A stretch of 64,000 nucleotides of DNA from Bin5 sp965116395 (GTDB lineage Bacteria; Chloroflexota; Anaerolineae; Caldilineales; Caldilineaceae). How positions within the stretch are numbered: position 1 is the first letter of the stretch; each line of letters opens with the position of its first letter. The notes beneath the pieces were generated by a model. The model was not told where the DNA came from. It saw only the letters and a list, made by a program, of their open reading frames with translations, and ran no database searches. The translations under genes and the position numbers were made by a program. The stretch is taken from the NCBI GenBank assembly GCA_965116395.1, contig OZ220684.1:3038001-3102000 (forward strand), in the 5' to 3' direction. Shown here in pieces: positions 25,806 through 35,013 of this stretch.

Positions 25806-28319
25806 ATGACCGCTCGAACAGAGTTCCTGCCCATCGCCATTGGCATTCTCATCCTTCTGCTGTCGACAGGCGCAATTGCATGGCTCACACGCCGGCATAG
25901 CCTACGACGCCGGGACCTCCTGTTCGCAACTCTCCTGGCCGGCATGATTGCCGCCTTCTTCTGGCGCACCATCAGCGGCGCTGTCTACCAGCCCGCCAAT
26001 GGCGGCGACCTGGTCAGCTTCCTGTTCCCAATATACAGGTTCGCAGCCCGTACCCTGAGCGAGGGCAAACTCCCGCTTTGGAATCCCCACCTCTACGGCG
26101 GCGCGCCCTTCATCGGCGACATCCAGGCCGGCTTCCTCTATCCCCCCAACCTTCTCCTGTTCCTCCTCAATCCCACCTTCGACTATCGCTGGATGCAGTT
26201 GCTCAGCATCGGCCATCTCTGGTGGGCCGGCCTCGGCGTCTACGCCCTCGCGCGCACGCTCGGCTGCAGCCGCCCTGCCGCGCTGCTGGCTGGGCTGGCG
26301 TTCGGCCTCTGCGACATCCTCTTCATCCATCTGGGCAATCTCAATCTCATCGCCGTACTCTCTTGGAGCGGCTGGATCCTTGCCGCCTGCCATCGCGCAC
26401 TGACCCGCCGCAGCCTCGCTTGGGCCGGCCTCGCCGCCGTCCTCTTCGCCACTGCCAACTATGCCGGCCACGCCCAGAGCAGCTATTTCCTCGCTATCGC
26501 CGTGGCGATCTATTCTCTTGCGCTACTTACAGTCCAGTATTGGGATCAGTTTACCCAATCGTCGCACGGGACAGCCCTGCGGCGATCTCTGGCCAACCTG
26601 CAATTCCCCATTGCGCTTTTCGTCCTGGCAGCGCTCCTCTCCGCCCCTATCCTTCTCCCTGCATTCGAAATGCTGCCCTATACCCACAGGGGCGATTTCG
26701 ACTACCAGGACACCGTTTTCTATTCACTGGCGCCTGGACCCGCCTTCATCGGCCTGCTGACGCCGGGCTTCTACGGACGTGGGCCGCTGAACTATTGGGG
26801 CCCGTGGGATCGGGTCGAACTGCCCTATGCCGGCTTGGTGACGCTCCTCCTCGCCGCCGCCGCCGGGCTGCTGCCCATACCGGAGAAGCGGCGCCGCCTC
26901 CTCCCGTGGCTGGCATTGGCCCTGTGCGGCTTCGTCATAGCCCTGGGCGGCAATACACCTGTCCACGGCTGGCTCACACAAATCCTGCCCGTCTATGACA
27001 GCTTCCGCGCCCCCGCCAGAGCTATCGTCCTATGGGCGCTGGCACTCTCCGTGCTCGCGGCTATCGGCCTGGATGCCTTGCTGGCAGGACGAAACAGTGA
27101 CGGCGAAACGCCCCGTCCTTCCCAATCAGCACGCTATTCTTCAGTGATTGGCATCGGCGCCCCCGCGGCCCTCCTCCTCCTCATCCCACTGATTTTCGTC
27201 TCGACGCGCGTGCTCGATGGAGACCCTGTCGCACTGCAACGGGCATTCATGGCCGGCCGCGCGCTGCTCCTTGCAACCACCGTGTGGCTGGCTGCCTGGC
27301 TGCTGCTGGCCCTGTTTCGGCGCGGCCGTCTGGCGAGCGCAACCGTAGCCGGGCTGCTGCCCATCCTCCTGTTGCTGGAGCTGTCTGTCGCCGGCGTAAA
27401 CATCGACGTCAGCAGAAACGACCCGACACAAGGTTTCCAGCATCCGCAGATTCTGGCCTTCCTGCAAGAGCAGGCCGGCACAGTACCGGACTGCGCCGCA
27501 GCCGGCAATGAGCGCTGCCTGCCCGCTGCCGGTACATCCTCCCGCCTCTTCCGTATCGACACCCGTACCGGCATCTTTGATCTATGGCAGCCAAATACCG
27601 CCGCCGCCACCGGTCTGCAAGATGTCTGGGGGATCTCCAATCCACTGGAACTCTCGCACTGGCACACGCTATGGGAAAACAACGGCGGCCGCCACACCCG
27701 CATCTACGATCTGCTCAACGTGCTCTATGTCATCGTCCGCGACGGCACACCCCTGCCGGAGCAATATACCCTGGCCTACGATGCCCCCGGCCCCCTTGCC
27801 GTCTACCAGAATCCCGATCCCCTGCCCCGCGCCTGGCTTGTCCCCGCTGCGCAAATCCTCCCCGACGAAGATGCCGTACTGGCTGCTCTGAAACAGCCTG
27901 ACTTCGAACCGTCAGAAACTGTCGTTCTGATGCAAACCACTTCCCACTCGACAGGGCCTGAAGAGTCGACGCCGCTGAGCATCGACGCGCCTGTCTCAGT
28001 CCTCTCCTACAGCGAGAATGAGATCCTCCTGGCAGCCAGCGCAAATAGGCCGGGCTATCTGGTTTTGAGCGAAGTCTGGTATCCAGGCTGGCGGGCAACG
28101 GTCAACGGTGAGGCCGCGCCTGTCTTACGCGCCAACTATACGCTGCGGGCGCTCCCCGTACCCCCGGGGGACCTGGAAGTACGACTCTGGTACGCGCCCG
28201 CAAGCTGGCGCCGCGGGCTCGCACTCTTTGGCGTAGGGTTCCTGCTGCTTGCCGGTCTGGGTCTGCGGCGGCTCCTCGCCTCCCGAGAGCGTAAAGTCCA
28301 AGGGGCACTAAAGCCTTAG
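25806..28319 (+). CDS. YfhO-like polytopic membrane protein
   Basis: An 837-residue integral membrane protein with about a dozen hydrophobic helices through residue 550 and an extracytoplasmic C-terminal domain of about 250 residues. It ends with one more helix (LFGVGFLLLAGLGL). The motifs GGDLVSFLFPIYRFAARTL and LWNPHLYGGAPFIGD near the N-terminus, and EVWYPGWRATVNGE near the C-terminus, are typical of YfhO/GtrA-linked GT-C-like proteins thought to help glycosylate wall polymers or lipids. A tail fragment of this gene recurs at 30340-30860. Confidence 0.85.
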   Translation: MTARTEFLPIAIGILILLLSTGAIAWLTRRHSLRRRDLLFATLLAGMIAAFFWRTISGAVYQPANGGDLVSFLFPIYRFAARTLSEGKLPLWNPHLYGGAPFIGDIQAGFLYPPNLLLFLLNPTFDYRWMQLLSIGHLWWAGLGVYALARTLGCSRPAALLAGLAFGLCDILFIHLGNLNLIAVLSWSGWILAACHRALTRRSLAWAGLAAVLFATANYAGHAQSSYFLAIAVAIYSLALLTVQYWDQFTQSSHGTALRRSLANLQFPIALFVLAALLSAPILLPAFEMLPYTHRGDFDYQDTVFYSLAPGPAFIGLLTPGFYGRGPLNYWGPWDRVELPYAGLVTLLLAAAAGLLPIPEKRRRLLPWLALALCGFVIALGGNTPVHGWLTQILPVYDSFRAPARAIVLWALALSVLAAIGLDALLAGRNSDGETPRPSQSARYSSVIGIGAPAALLLLIPLIFVSTRVLDGDPVALQRAFMAGRALLLATTVWLAAWLLLALFRRGRLASATVAGLLPILLLLELSVAGVNIDVSRNDPTQGFQHPQILAFLQEQAGTVPDCAAAGNERCLPAAGTSSRLFRIDTRTGIFDLWQPNTAAATGLQDVWGISNPLELSHWHTLWENNGGRHTRIYDLLNVLYVIVRDGTPLPEQYTLAYDAPGPLAVYQNPDPLPRAWLVPAAQILPDEDAVLAALKQPDFEPSETVVLMQTTSHSTGPEESTPLSIDAPVSVLSYSENEILLAASANRPGYLVLSEVWYPGWRATVNGEAAPVLRANYTLRALPVPPGDLEVRLWYAPASWRRGLALFGVGFLLLAGLGLRRLLASRERKVQGALKP

Positions 28320-28784
28320 GGCAATAGGTAGTAGTGCCCTCAATTGGTGACCTCCCACAGCAATCAAGAACTTGCCCGAATCCAGTACGAAATCCCCTTC
28401 CTCTCCTCCTCCCGCGTCGCTAAAATAAGATGTTCTGATCGGCGGGCAAGGTATCTACCCACATAGAATACGCTGACCGAGCGGATCAACGGCCGCGAGC
28501 AGCAACTGTTGCCAGGGAGTTCTGGCCCTCGGAATCATCGGGGCCGCTCCCGGAAACAATCCTCCGCCGAGCATGGGGCCGGGACCTTGCGCGCCGCCAG
28601 ATCTGTCTTTCTCCGGTTGCTGGGTAACCGGGAATGCCACAATTGGACCAACAGAAATTCTAATCTTGTACAGGAGGGAAGGGTTATTTGCCACTGGTAG
28701 AGGCCGAATTGGCATAGCTATTCGGCGTTCTGAAGTTTCTATATCGGATCACTTTCCGAGGTGCCAAAGAAAAGGAGACACTCT
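28320..28784. other. Intergenic region with inverted-repeat leader element
   Basis: A 465-base gap. It includes an 8-base perfect inverted repeat, CTTGCCCG at 28371-28378 and CGGGCAAG at 28443-28450. The 80-base span it frames is related to 29899-29976. The middle (28455-28730) has open but unrecognised frames on both strands, the longest 86 codons on the minus strand. I cannot support a gene there. Confidence 0.4.
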
Positions 28785-29660
28785 ATGAAGCGCTATATCA
28801 CGATCGCAACCGTGCTGGCGGTCCTACTACTTGCCGCCTTCACCCGCGGCGCGCTAGCCGAGCAGGTGGGCCCCACGCTTGAGGGCTTGGCCGAGGCACT
28901 GGCCGGGCTGATTGATCGGACTGACAGCCACGGGGAGCGCCTGGCTGCGGTCGAGACGGCGATCGCGCCGACGCCCAAGCCGACGGCAACACCAACGTCA
29001 GCACTGGCAGAGCCGGTCTTGACTATCGAACGCAGAATGAACGTCAGGCGCGGCCCTGGCACGAACCACGCTGTCCTCGGCACGGCCGAGACAGGCACGG
29101 AGTTCGAGATTACTGGCAGAAACGTCAATGGCGACTGGTGGCAGATCAGTTACGAGGACTCTCCAGGGTGGGTCTATGCACCCTATGTGACGGCGAGCCA
29201 TGCCGATGACGTGAAGCCCGTTGCCACGCCGACAGCGCTTCCCACAGCTACTACAAAGCCGACAAACACACCATTGCCAACTTCGACCCCTGATCCCGCA
29301 GCCCTGACGCCAGAGGAGGAACTTGAAATTACCGCCTCCGCCATAATTGGGGTTGACCGACTGGCTGTGCCGTGGGAAGAGAGGTATGAAGGCGAGTGGA
29401 GGGACTACATGGACAGGCTGAAGCCGATGCTTCTCACAGTAGCGGACGCCTGCGGCTGGACCCTTGATGAGATGTTGCCCATATTGGATAGGCACGCTGA
29501 GGTTCTCGAAAATTCGGGATACGCAGCGAGAAATAATTATCCTGCAAGAGCTTCGATGGTCTATGCCCTCGACTACACCGAGAATGCCTTTGGACTCGAA
29601 GGCATTTCCTGCGATCGGACTCTCGGCCAGATGGTATTGATGAGGCTAGCTCAAGAGTGA
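28785..29660 (+). CDS. Secreted SH3-domain protein
   Basis: A 291-residue exported protein. It has a signal peptide to about residue 27 (FTRGALA), a short helical segment, a Pro/Thr linker and an SH3b domain (MNVRRGPGTNHAVLGTAETG to GWVYAPYV) at residues about 85-135. A second Pro/Thr linker leads to an uncharacterised helical C-terminal domain containing CGWTLDEMLPILDRH. AAGGAG precedes the ATG. SH3b domains bind cell-wall peptides or sit beside hydrolases, but no catalytic domain is seen. It lies in the rearranged segment with the duplicated yfhO tail. Confidence 0.75.
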   Translation: MKRYITIATVLAVLLLAAFTRGALAEQVGPTLEGLAEALAGLIDRTDSHGERLAAVETAIAPTPKPTATPTSALAEPVLTIERRMNVRRGPGTNHAVLGTAETGTEFEITGRNVNGDWWQISYEDSPGWVYAPYVTASHADDVKPVATPTALPTATTKPTNTPLPTSTPDPAALTPEEELEITASAIIGVDRLAVPWEERYEGEWRDYMDRLKPMLLTVADACGWTLDEMLPILDRHAEVLENSGYAARNNYPARASMVYALDYTENAFGLEGISCDRTLGQMVLMRLAQE

Positions 29661-29688
29661 GGCTGAAAACCCGGCCAGATGACGCCGT

Positions 29689-29814
29689 TCAGCCGTAAAT
29701 CAGCGGTGGGAACTGCGGATCTGTAATCAGGTTGTAACCGCTGGTCGCAGGATCGACCTGGTCGTCATCGCGGCCGGTCGGGAACTCGGCTAGTTTACTG
29801 AAGTAGGCGGAATC
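29689..29814 (-). pseudogene. Relic resembling a phage terminase large-subunit C-terminus, copy 1
   Basis: On the minus strand a 41-codon open stretch between two stops reads ...KLAEFPTGRDDDQVDPATSG..., then a hydrophobic tail ending in TGA. The pattern F-P-x-G-x-x-D-D-Q-V-D is typical of the last nuclease motif of phage terminase large subunits. A related stretch lies 540 bases away. It has no start codon or upstream domain, so it is a fragment if the match is right. The assignment rests on one short motif. Confidence 0.4.
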
Positions 29815-30010
29815 TCAGTTGGCTGCAGGCTCTGGTCTCCATACTTGCGGTCCTCTCAGTAGGACACCAAAACGGGTACCTCCATCATACCCGCAAATCT
29901 GCCCGATTTCAGTACAGAAAACGGTTCCATCCATGCGCGCCTGTCGATACAATGAGATGTCGCGATTGGCGGACAGCGGAGGCCGCCCTCGCCTGGAGGA
30001 GCCATCTCAC

Positions 30011-30184
30011 ATGATCAAAGAAATCGCTCAAATCATCCTGGGAGTCTGGGCCATCTTCTATATGAGCGACCGTATGGAAGCCAACACACTCAAGAACGCG
30101 ATGGTTTTCAGCGTAATCGCCGTTATCCTGCGGCTAGCTTGGGCGATTCTAGTGAAGATGTGGGAAGCCGCGCTGCCACTATAA
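30011..30184 (+). CDS. Small two-helix membrane protein
   Basis: A 57-residue protein starting MIKEIAQIILGVWAIFYMSD, with two hydrophobic helices (about residues 4-18 and 30-50) joined by a short polar loop. CTGGAGGAG lies ten bases before the ATG, a good ribosome site for such a small frame. Function unknown; the size would suit a holin-like or regulatory peptide. It is preceded by the 29899-29976 leader element and flanked by relic sequences. Confidence 0.5.
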   Translation: MIKEIAQIILGVWAIFYMSDRMEANTLKNAMVFSVIAVILRLAWAILVKMWEAALPL

Positions 30185-30232
30185 CGCACAGGCGTACATT
30201 TCCAGTGCAAAGTATGCGCCTGCAGTCAGACC

Positions 30233-30337
30233 CTACCCGTTGACCGCGGAATCGACTCGGCCGTCACCGCGACCGGCTTGGAACTCGGACATCTCATTGA
30301 CAAAACCGGCAATCCTGTCAATGCGCACCTGGAAGAA
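30233..30337 (-). pseudogene. Relic resembling a phage terminase C-terminus, copy 2
   Basis: The minus strand reads ...AGFVNEMSEFQAGRGDGRVD... and ends in TAG. It aligns with copy 1 at F, E-F, G-R, D, V-D, A and G, but two residues of the D-D-Q core are changed, so it is more decayed. It abuts the yfhO-tail fragment at about 30340, marking a rearrangement junction. Terminase origin is inferred from the motif only. Confidence 0.35.
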
Positions 30338-30339
30338 GA

Positions 30340-30860
30340 TCACGGCCCCCTTGCCGTCTACCAGAATCCCGACCCCCTGCCCCGCGCCTGGCTTGTCCCC
30401 GCGGCGCAGATCCTCCCCGACGAAGATGCCGTACTGGCTGCTCTGAAACAGCCTGACTTCGAACCGTCAGAAACTGTCGTTCTGATGCAAACCACTTCCC
30501 ACTCGACAGGGCCCAAAGAGCCGACGCCGCTGAGCATGGACGCGCCTGTCTCAGTCCTCTCCTACAGCGAGAATGAGATCCTCCTGGCAGCCAGCGCAAA
30601 TAGGCCGGGCTATCTGGTTTTGAGCGAAGTCTGGTGTCCAGGCTGGCGGGCAACGGTCAACGGTGAGGCCGCGCCTGTCTTACGCGCCAACTATACGCTG
30701 CGGGCGCTCCCCGTACCCGCAGGAGATCTGACAATCCGACTGTGGTACGCGCCGGACAGCTGGCGTCGTGGCCTGACGCTGTTTGGCGAGGCATCCTGCT
30801 GCTGGCCTGCCTGTACCTGTGGCAGGTTGGCTGGGTAGGCAGGAGAGGAAGTTAAACTCA
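30340..30860 (+). pseudogene. Decayed duplicate of the yfhO-like gene 3' end
   Basis: From about 30343 to 30718 this is roughly 98% identical to 27788-28163 inside the yfhO-like gene. Beyond that, to about 30835, similarity falls to roughly 70%. It encodes only the last 190 or so residues of the protein and has no membrane domain. Compared with the intact gene, one base is missing after CTGTTTGGCG near 30787. Restoring it gives a proper last helix (GILLLACLYLWQVGW) and a stop near 30855. It is therefore a relic of a separate yfhO paralogue whose centre was overwritten by the intact copy. Confidence 0.85.
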
Positions 30861-30912
30861 CGAGAGTTGCTACAACTGGCAGATGGTTGGTCTGTATAGG
30901 CGCCGTCTTCCA

Positions 30913-33123
30913 TCACCGGGCCCCTCCCAGGCGCAAGCGCGCCAAGGTCGTCTCTGGTTGCCAGACGCCTATCTCAACAGTCGGTACCTGCGTTTCGAAA
31001 TTGTAGACGACCAACCGCAATTCGTACTCATCAGGCGGGAGTTCGTCAGGGAATTCAAGCTGGACCAGAGAATCGACCTTTTCATCCCTCGGCCATTTGC
31101 TTGAAGGCACGTGCTCCGCAGGTTCCCAGATGATATCATCCGCTTGATGGACAAGCTTTCCTTGCCTATCGTACAGTCGTAAAGACATCGCATAGTCGAC
31201 ATTCAACTCAGGGGCCGCTTGCCATTGCAAGACGCCCCACAGCGAGCGCTCCTGCCCCAGGATGAGCGGTTGCCGCGACGACAGTTGTACCTCGTTCTGG
31301 CCTATGGCAATTCCGTGTAGAGTAATCCCGCCATCGTAGAGGACTGTCAAAGGCTCAATTTCTTCGTAGAATGTCCAGGGACGCTCCAAAGAGATGTCCG
31401 CGTAGTTGTGGATCTGAAAGTCAGGGTGTTCGTCGCTACCCAGATATCGCCCGTACTTGCCAAGCAAAAAGGTAACAGGTCTTGAATCATCCCTTACCCA
31501 TCTGTTGGTGCTGTTCCAGTCCACCACCCTTACACCTGATACCTTCTCCTTAGCTGTCAATGTAGATTCGATCTGCTGTGCTAAATCAGGCGCACTCATA
31601 TAAATCGTACGGGCTGAGGCTGCGCCGTGATACAAGTAGTTGAAAGTGTAATGATGGGTGATCTGGTAGGTATAGGAGTATCCAGGAATCAGGTAAACAG
31701 TTCCTGCATCGGACGGCAGCGCGTTTAGCGTCCACGCCCAATTTGCCAACCATGCCTCGTATGAATTGTTTACTTCACGATGTTCCGCCCACTTCTGGAA
31801 ATAAATGCGATAGGTGGTAACACCCTGGACGAGAATCAAGCCAGCGACCAAAACCGCCGCAGCAAATACAATCCTGGACTTATTTTCCTTATGTAATCGA
31901 ACCATGCCCCCTTGCATATTCCGAAACCGCTCCGTCAAGAATCGGAATGCCTCCCACATGCCGACACCTGTGAGCAGATAGATAGCCGGCACAGCGCCTA
32001 TCATGCGCAGTGTGTTGGGGACAGTGATATCTCTAGCTAGAAAGGCTGGCAACACTAGCGCTCCCAGCCAGATCAGCAGCAGACGGTGGGCGGACCGCCA
32101 ACGCCAGAAAGCTATGCCCGTGCCAAGCCAGAAAAAAAGCGCTTCCCATGGGTTCAACATGGGGCGGCCTGGAAAATTACGGTCCCAGGCCAGATCACCG
32201 TGAACACCGAAGAGCAATAGATGCTTCCAGGTGTTGACAAGAAATTCTCTTACGGGAATTCCTTGACTCAAATCAGAATCAAAGATTGACAGCTCACCGC
32301 CGCGAGTAAGAAAGTCTTCGGGATGTAGAGCAAAATGAATCAGCATCGGCGCAGCCACCAGTCCCGCCACGCCCACGAAAATCCCTGTCAACGGAAGGTA
32401 CCGTTTCAGCAGATCAACCCGCACTCGCATCCTGGTGACAGAGTCGCTCGTCACCAGAATGCTCAGACCAAAAAAGAGAAAAAGTAAGAGCGTGAAACGT
32501 GCCGCTATATAGGTGTACGGCAGCAGCCCGGCGCACGCCCCCGCCAGCGCGATCCGCCTCCAACTCCGTTGCCTGTATCCCTCCCAGAGCAGGACCATAC
32601 ACAAGGGCATAAGGAACGGAAGAAAGTTGCCCCGCATCGCCATGCGCCCGATCATCGTTTGACTGAGGGATACTGCCAGCAGTCCAGCCCCGACTCCCCC
32701 GACAAACAGACCGCGCCACGGGGTTGCCTGTCCGCTTTCCCCGTCTCGCCCAAAGAGGGTACGGCCCAACCAAAATACGACAAAGACAGCACCCACACTG
32801 ACCAGGGCCGTAGGCAAACGAATCGCCAGTTCAGTGCGCCCCAGAATAGAGATGGACAGCGCTATAGCATAGACAACAAGTCCTTCGCGTCCGTGATTCG
32901 CATCAAAAAAGACAGCATGCTCCCCCTGCAGCACCTGAAGAGCATCCAATCCATGTATCGCCTCATCAGCATCCAGTCTGGGGGGAATTTCAGCCAGGCC
33001 CTGAAGGCGCAACAGCACGACAATCGCCCCCAATGCCAACAGGATCACTCCTGTTACCAGTTGGAGGCGAAAGCGTTCGTCTCTTACAGTCCCGGCAATT
33101 CTGGCAGGAAGGGGAATTGTCAT
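30913..33123 (-). CDS. GT39/PMT-like membrane glycosyltransferase (GT-C)
   Basis: A 736-residue polytopic protein of the ArnT/PMT type. After a first helix (GVILLALGAIVVLL) comes the GT-C loop motif RLDADEAIHGLDAL, where the acidic residues should bind the lipid-phosphate sugar donor. About ten further helices run to residue 430, and an extracytoplasmic domain fills the rest. It probably moves a sugar from a polyprenyl-phosphate donor to a protein or lipid outside. Base composition looks lower in GC than its neighbours. It converges on the yfhO-tail relic. Confidence 0.82.
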   Translation of the reverse strand: MTIPLPARIAGTVRDERFRLQLVTGVILLALGAIVVLLRLQGLAEIPPRLDADEAIHGLDALQVLQGEHAVFFDANHGREGLVVYAIALSISILGRTELAIRLPTALVSVGAVFVVFWLGRTLFGRDGESGQATPWRGLFVGGVGAGLLAVSLSQTMIGRMAMRGNFLPFLMPLCMVLLWEGYRQRSWRRIALAGACAGLLPYTYIAARFTLLLFLFFGLSILVTSDSVTRMRVRVDLLKRYLPLTGIFVGVAGLVAAPMLIHFALHPEDFLTRGGELSIFDSDLSQGIPVREFLVNTWKHLLLFGVHGDLAWDRNFPGRPMLNPWEALFFWLGTGIAFWRWRSAHRLLLIWLGALVLPAFLARDITVPNTLRMIGAVPAIYLLTGVGMWEAFRFLTERFRNMQGGMVRLHKENKSRIVFAAAVLVAGLILVQGVTTYRIYFQKWAEHREVNNSYEAWLANWAWTLNALPSDAGTVYLIPGYSYTYQITHHYTFNYLYHGAASARTIYMSAPDLAQQIESTLTAKEKVSGVRVVDWNSTNRWVRDDSRPVTFLLGKYGRYLGSDEHPDFQIHNYADISLERPWTFYEEIEPLTVLYDGGITLHGIAIGQNEVQLSSRQPLILGQERSLWGVLQWQAAPELNVDYAMSLRLYDRQGKLVHQADDIIWEPAEHVPSSKWPRDEKVDSLVQLEFPDELPPDEYELRLVVYNFETQVPTVEIGVWQPETTLARLRLGGAR

Positions 33124-33154
33124 AACTAAGGCCCGCTGCCCGGGGCCCCGCCGC

Positions 33155-34072
33155 CTACGGCAGCACTTCCTTCGGCATCTTGCAGATCATCGTATACGCC
33201 GGATCATAAATGTTGCCCAGATCGTATTCCACCGTCTGTCCCATCAGAATGTGCGCGCCCACCGGATCGATCCCCAAGTCCTTCTCCAGCCAGCGAATCA
33301 TCTCCGTCGTGGCATGCTGCGTCGCCTGATCCAAGGGACGTGCGTTGCCCGCCGCAAAGATATAGCCTTCGTTTTCGCCCCTCGGCCAAAAAATTCGACG
33401 CCCCTTCTGCACATCCACCGTAAAGCCCACGTCGAAAGAGATCTCCACGCCGGTGCCCACGATCTCGCCATCCCCCTGCACCGCGTGGCCGTCGCCAATG
33501 TGAAAAAGCGCCCCGGGCACAAAGACAGGAAGATAGACAGTCACCCCTTCGACAAACCCGCGATAGTCCATGTTGCCGCCGTGTGGCCCGGATGTGGCGG
33601 TTGAAATCGCTTCTCCCCGGTCCGGCGCTACCCCAAAGCAGCCCGGCATCGGCGCCAGCGGCAAAGTCAGTGCCCCCAGGCTCGTCTGTGGCTCCACCAG
33701 GGTCACTGTGCCCGCCTCGTTGTCCACCCGCCAGTTGGCCAGCTCCTGCCCCTCCGCCGGCCATGGCATATTGGGCACCTGCTCCGGGTCCACGACATTG
33801 GGGGCCACCATCGTCCGCGTCCACCCGTAAGGACGGTTGCAGAGCAGCTTGTCCAAATGCACCACCAGCGTATCCCCCGGCTCGGCCCCCTCCACATAAA
33901 ATGGGCCGGTCATCGGATTGCCCCCCGGCGTAACCTCCTGACCGCTGCTGTCCTGTCCTCTGGCATCGACCGTCGTTGTCTCGATGCTGTCACCCGGTTG
34001 CACCCGCAACACCGGTGGGTGAGAGCCGATTGTGCTGTAGTAATGGTCTGGCTCGAACTGATGGGTTGCCAT
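33155..34072 (-). CDS. Acetamidase/formamidase family protein
   Basis: A 305-residue FmdA/AmdA-type amidohydrolase that hydrolyses small aliphatic amides to the acid and ammonia. Supporting segments are the N-terminal RVQPGDSIETTTVDARG, NPMTGPFYVEGAEPGDTLVV, the central GGNMDYRGFVEGVTVYLPV and HIGDGHAVQGDGEIVGTG, which hold the metal-binding acidic and histidine residues. AAGGACGG precedes the ATG. The 190 bases upstream show nothing recognisable. Confidence 0.92.
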   Translation of the reverse strand: MATHQFEPDHYYSTIGSHPPVLRVQPGDSIETTTVDARGQDSSGQEVTPGGNPMTGPFYVEGAEPGDTLVVHLDKLLCNRPYGWTRTMVAPNVVDPEQVPNMPWPAEGQELANWRVDNEAGTVTLVEPQTSLGALTLPLAPMPGCFGVAPDRGEAISTATSGPHGGNMDYRGFVEGVTVYLPVFVPGALFHIGDGHAVQGDGEIVGTGVEISFDVGFTVDVQKGRRIFWPRGENEGYIFAAGNARPLDQATQHATTEMIRWLEKDLGIDPVGAHILMGQTVEYDLGNIYDPAYTMICKMPKEVLP

Positions 34073-34263
34073 ACATCCGTCCTTTCGCGACTGTCTGGAA
34101 CGACGATTATGAAATGTGAATTAAACTGAAATGGCCCTCGCGAAAACAGGCCTGCCCATCGAGCGCCGTCAACCCGCCAATACCCGCAGTCAACGGCGTC
34201 CGAACCTATATTGCGAAGAGTTGGAATGTCCTTCGAGCCTGCTGGAAATGCGCCAAACTCGTC

Positions 34264-34929
34264 TTAATTGGCGAACAACTGTCCGGTGGGGCCGATAGTC
34301 ATCGCCGGTAGCATGGCCTGACTGTTGATCATATGGTCAAGCAGCTGAAGTTCGCGCCCCAAATAGTAGTTGCCCAGCTCCAGTAGCTGCGGCACACCCG
34401 GCAGCGCCAACATGCGATGCTTGTCTTCCGGGCGCACCTGCAACGTGATGGCAGTGAGAAAGGCCAGGCTGGTAGCGTCCTCCGGCAGACGTTCCAGCTC
34501 CAGCTGCACGCCCGTAGCTTTCGTCAACAGTTCGACATACCGCATGATCTTGGGGCGAACCTTGTGGGCGCGCTCTACTGCCAGCTTGGTATCCCCATCG
34601 GTCACCGGATAATGCCGTACACGCCCGGTCAGATAGGGAAGATCGCGGTTCAATTCCTCAATCCGGAATCGTCGCGTACCCACCACCTGGATATTCATCC
34701 TCCCATCCGGTTGGCGGTCCACATTCATGATCCGGGCCGCCGTCCCCACCCGCCGCGGCTCCGCGCCGTCGCCAACTTCCGGGCCTTCCTTGATCAACAC
34801 AACGCCGAACGCAAGGTTCTCATCCAGACAGCGGTTGATCATCTCACGATAGCGTGGCTCAAAAATATGGAGCGGCAGCGCCATACCCGGGAAAAGCACT
34901 ACGTTCAGAGGGAAGAGTGGCATTTCCAT
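34264..34929 (-). CDS. LON-substrate-binding-domain protein
   Basis: A 221-residue stand-alone version of the Lon protease N-terminal domain: MPLFPLNVVLFPGMALPLHIFEPRYREM opens it, and GTAARIMNVDRQPDGRMNI and GTRRFRIEEL follow. No ATPase or protease domain is present. Such proteins are widespread and of unknown role, perhaps protein binding. ATG at 34929 follows CGGAG by eight bases; a longer frame beginning at 34989 is possible. It is downstream of truD on the same strand. Confidence 0.83.
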   Translation of the reverse strand: MEMPLFPLNVVLFPGMALPLHIFEPRYREMINRCLDENLAFGVVLIKEGPEVGDGAEPRRVGTAARIMNVDRQPDGRMNIQVVGTRRFRIEELNRDLPYLTGRVRHYPVTDGDTKLAVERAHKVRPKIMRYVELLTKATGVQLELERLPEDATSLAFLTAITLQVRPEDKHRMLALPGVPQLLELGNYYLGRELQLLDHMINSQAMLPAMTIGPTGQLFAN

Positions 34930-35013
34930 GATGGAACTCCGTTGCCTAAGGGAGAATTCGCTGTCGTTGTCGCGCTTCTCATCGATCATCGATCAAGTCT
35001 CGCCATGCACGTT

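Noticed and set aside
28455..28715. 86-codon minus-strand frame with Pro/Gly-rich translation
   Set aside because: Another frame on the plus strand is equally open; no start signal or family match to choose between them.
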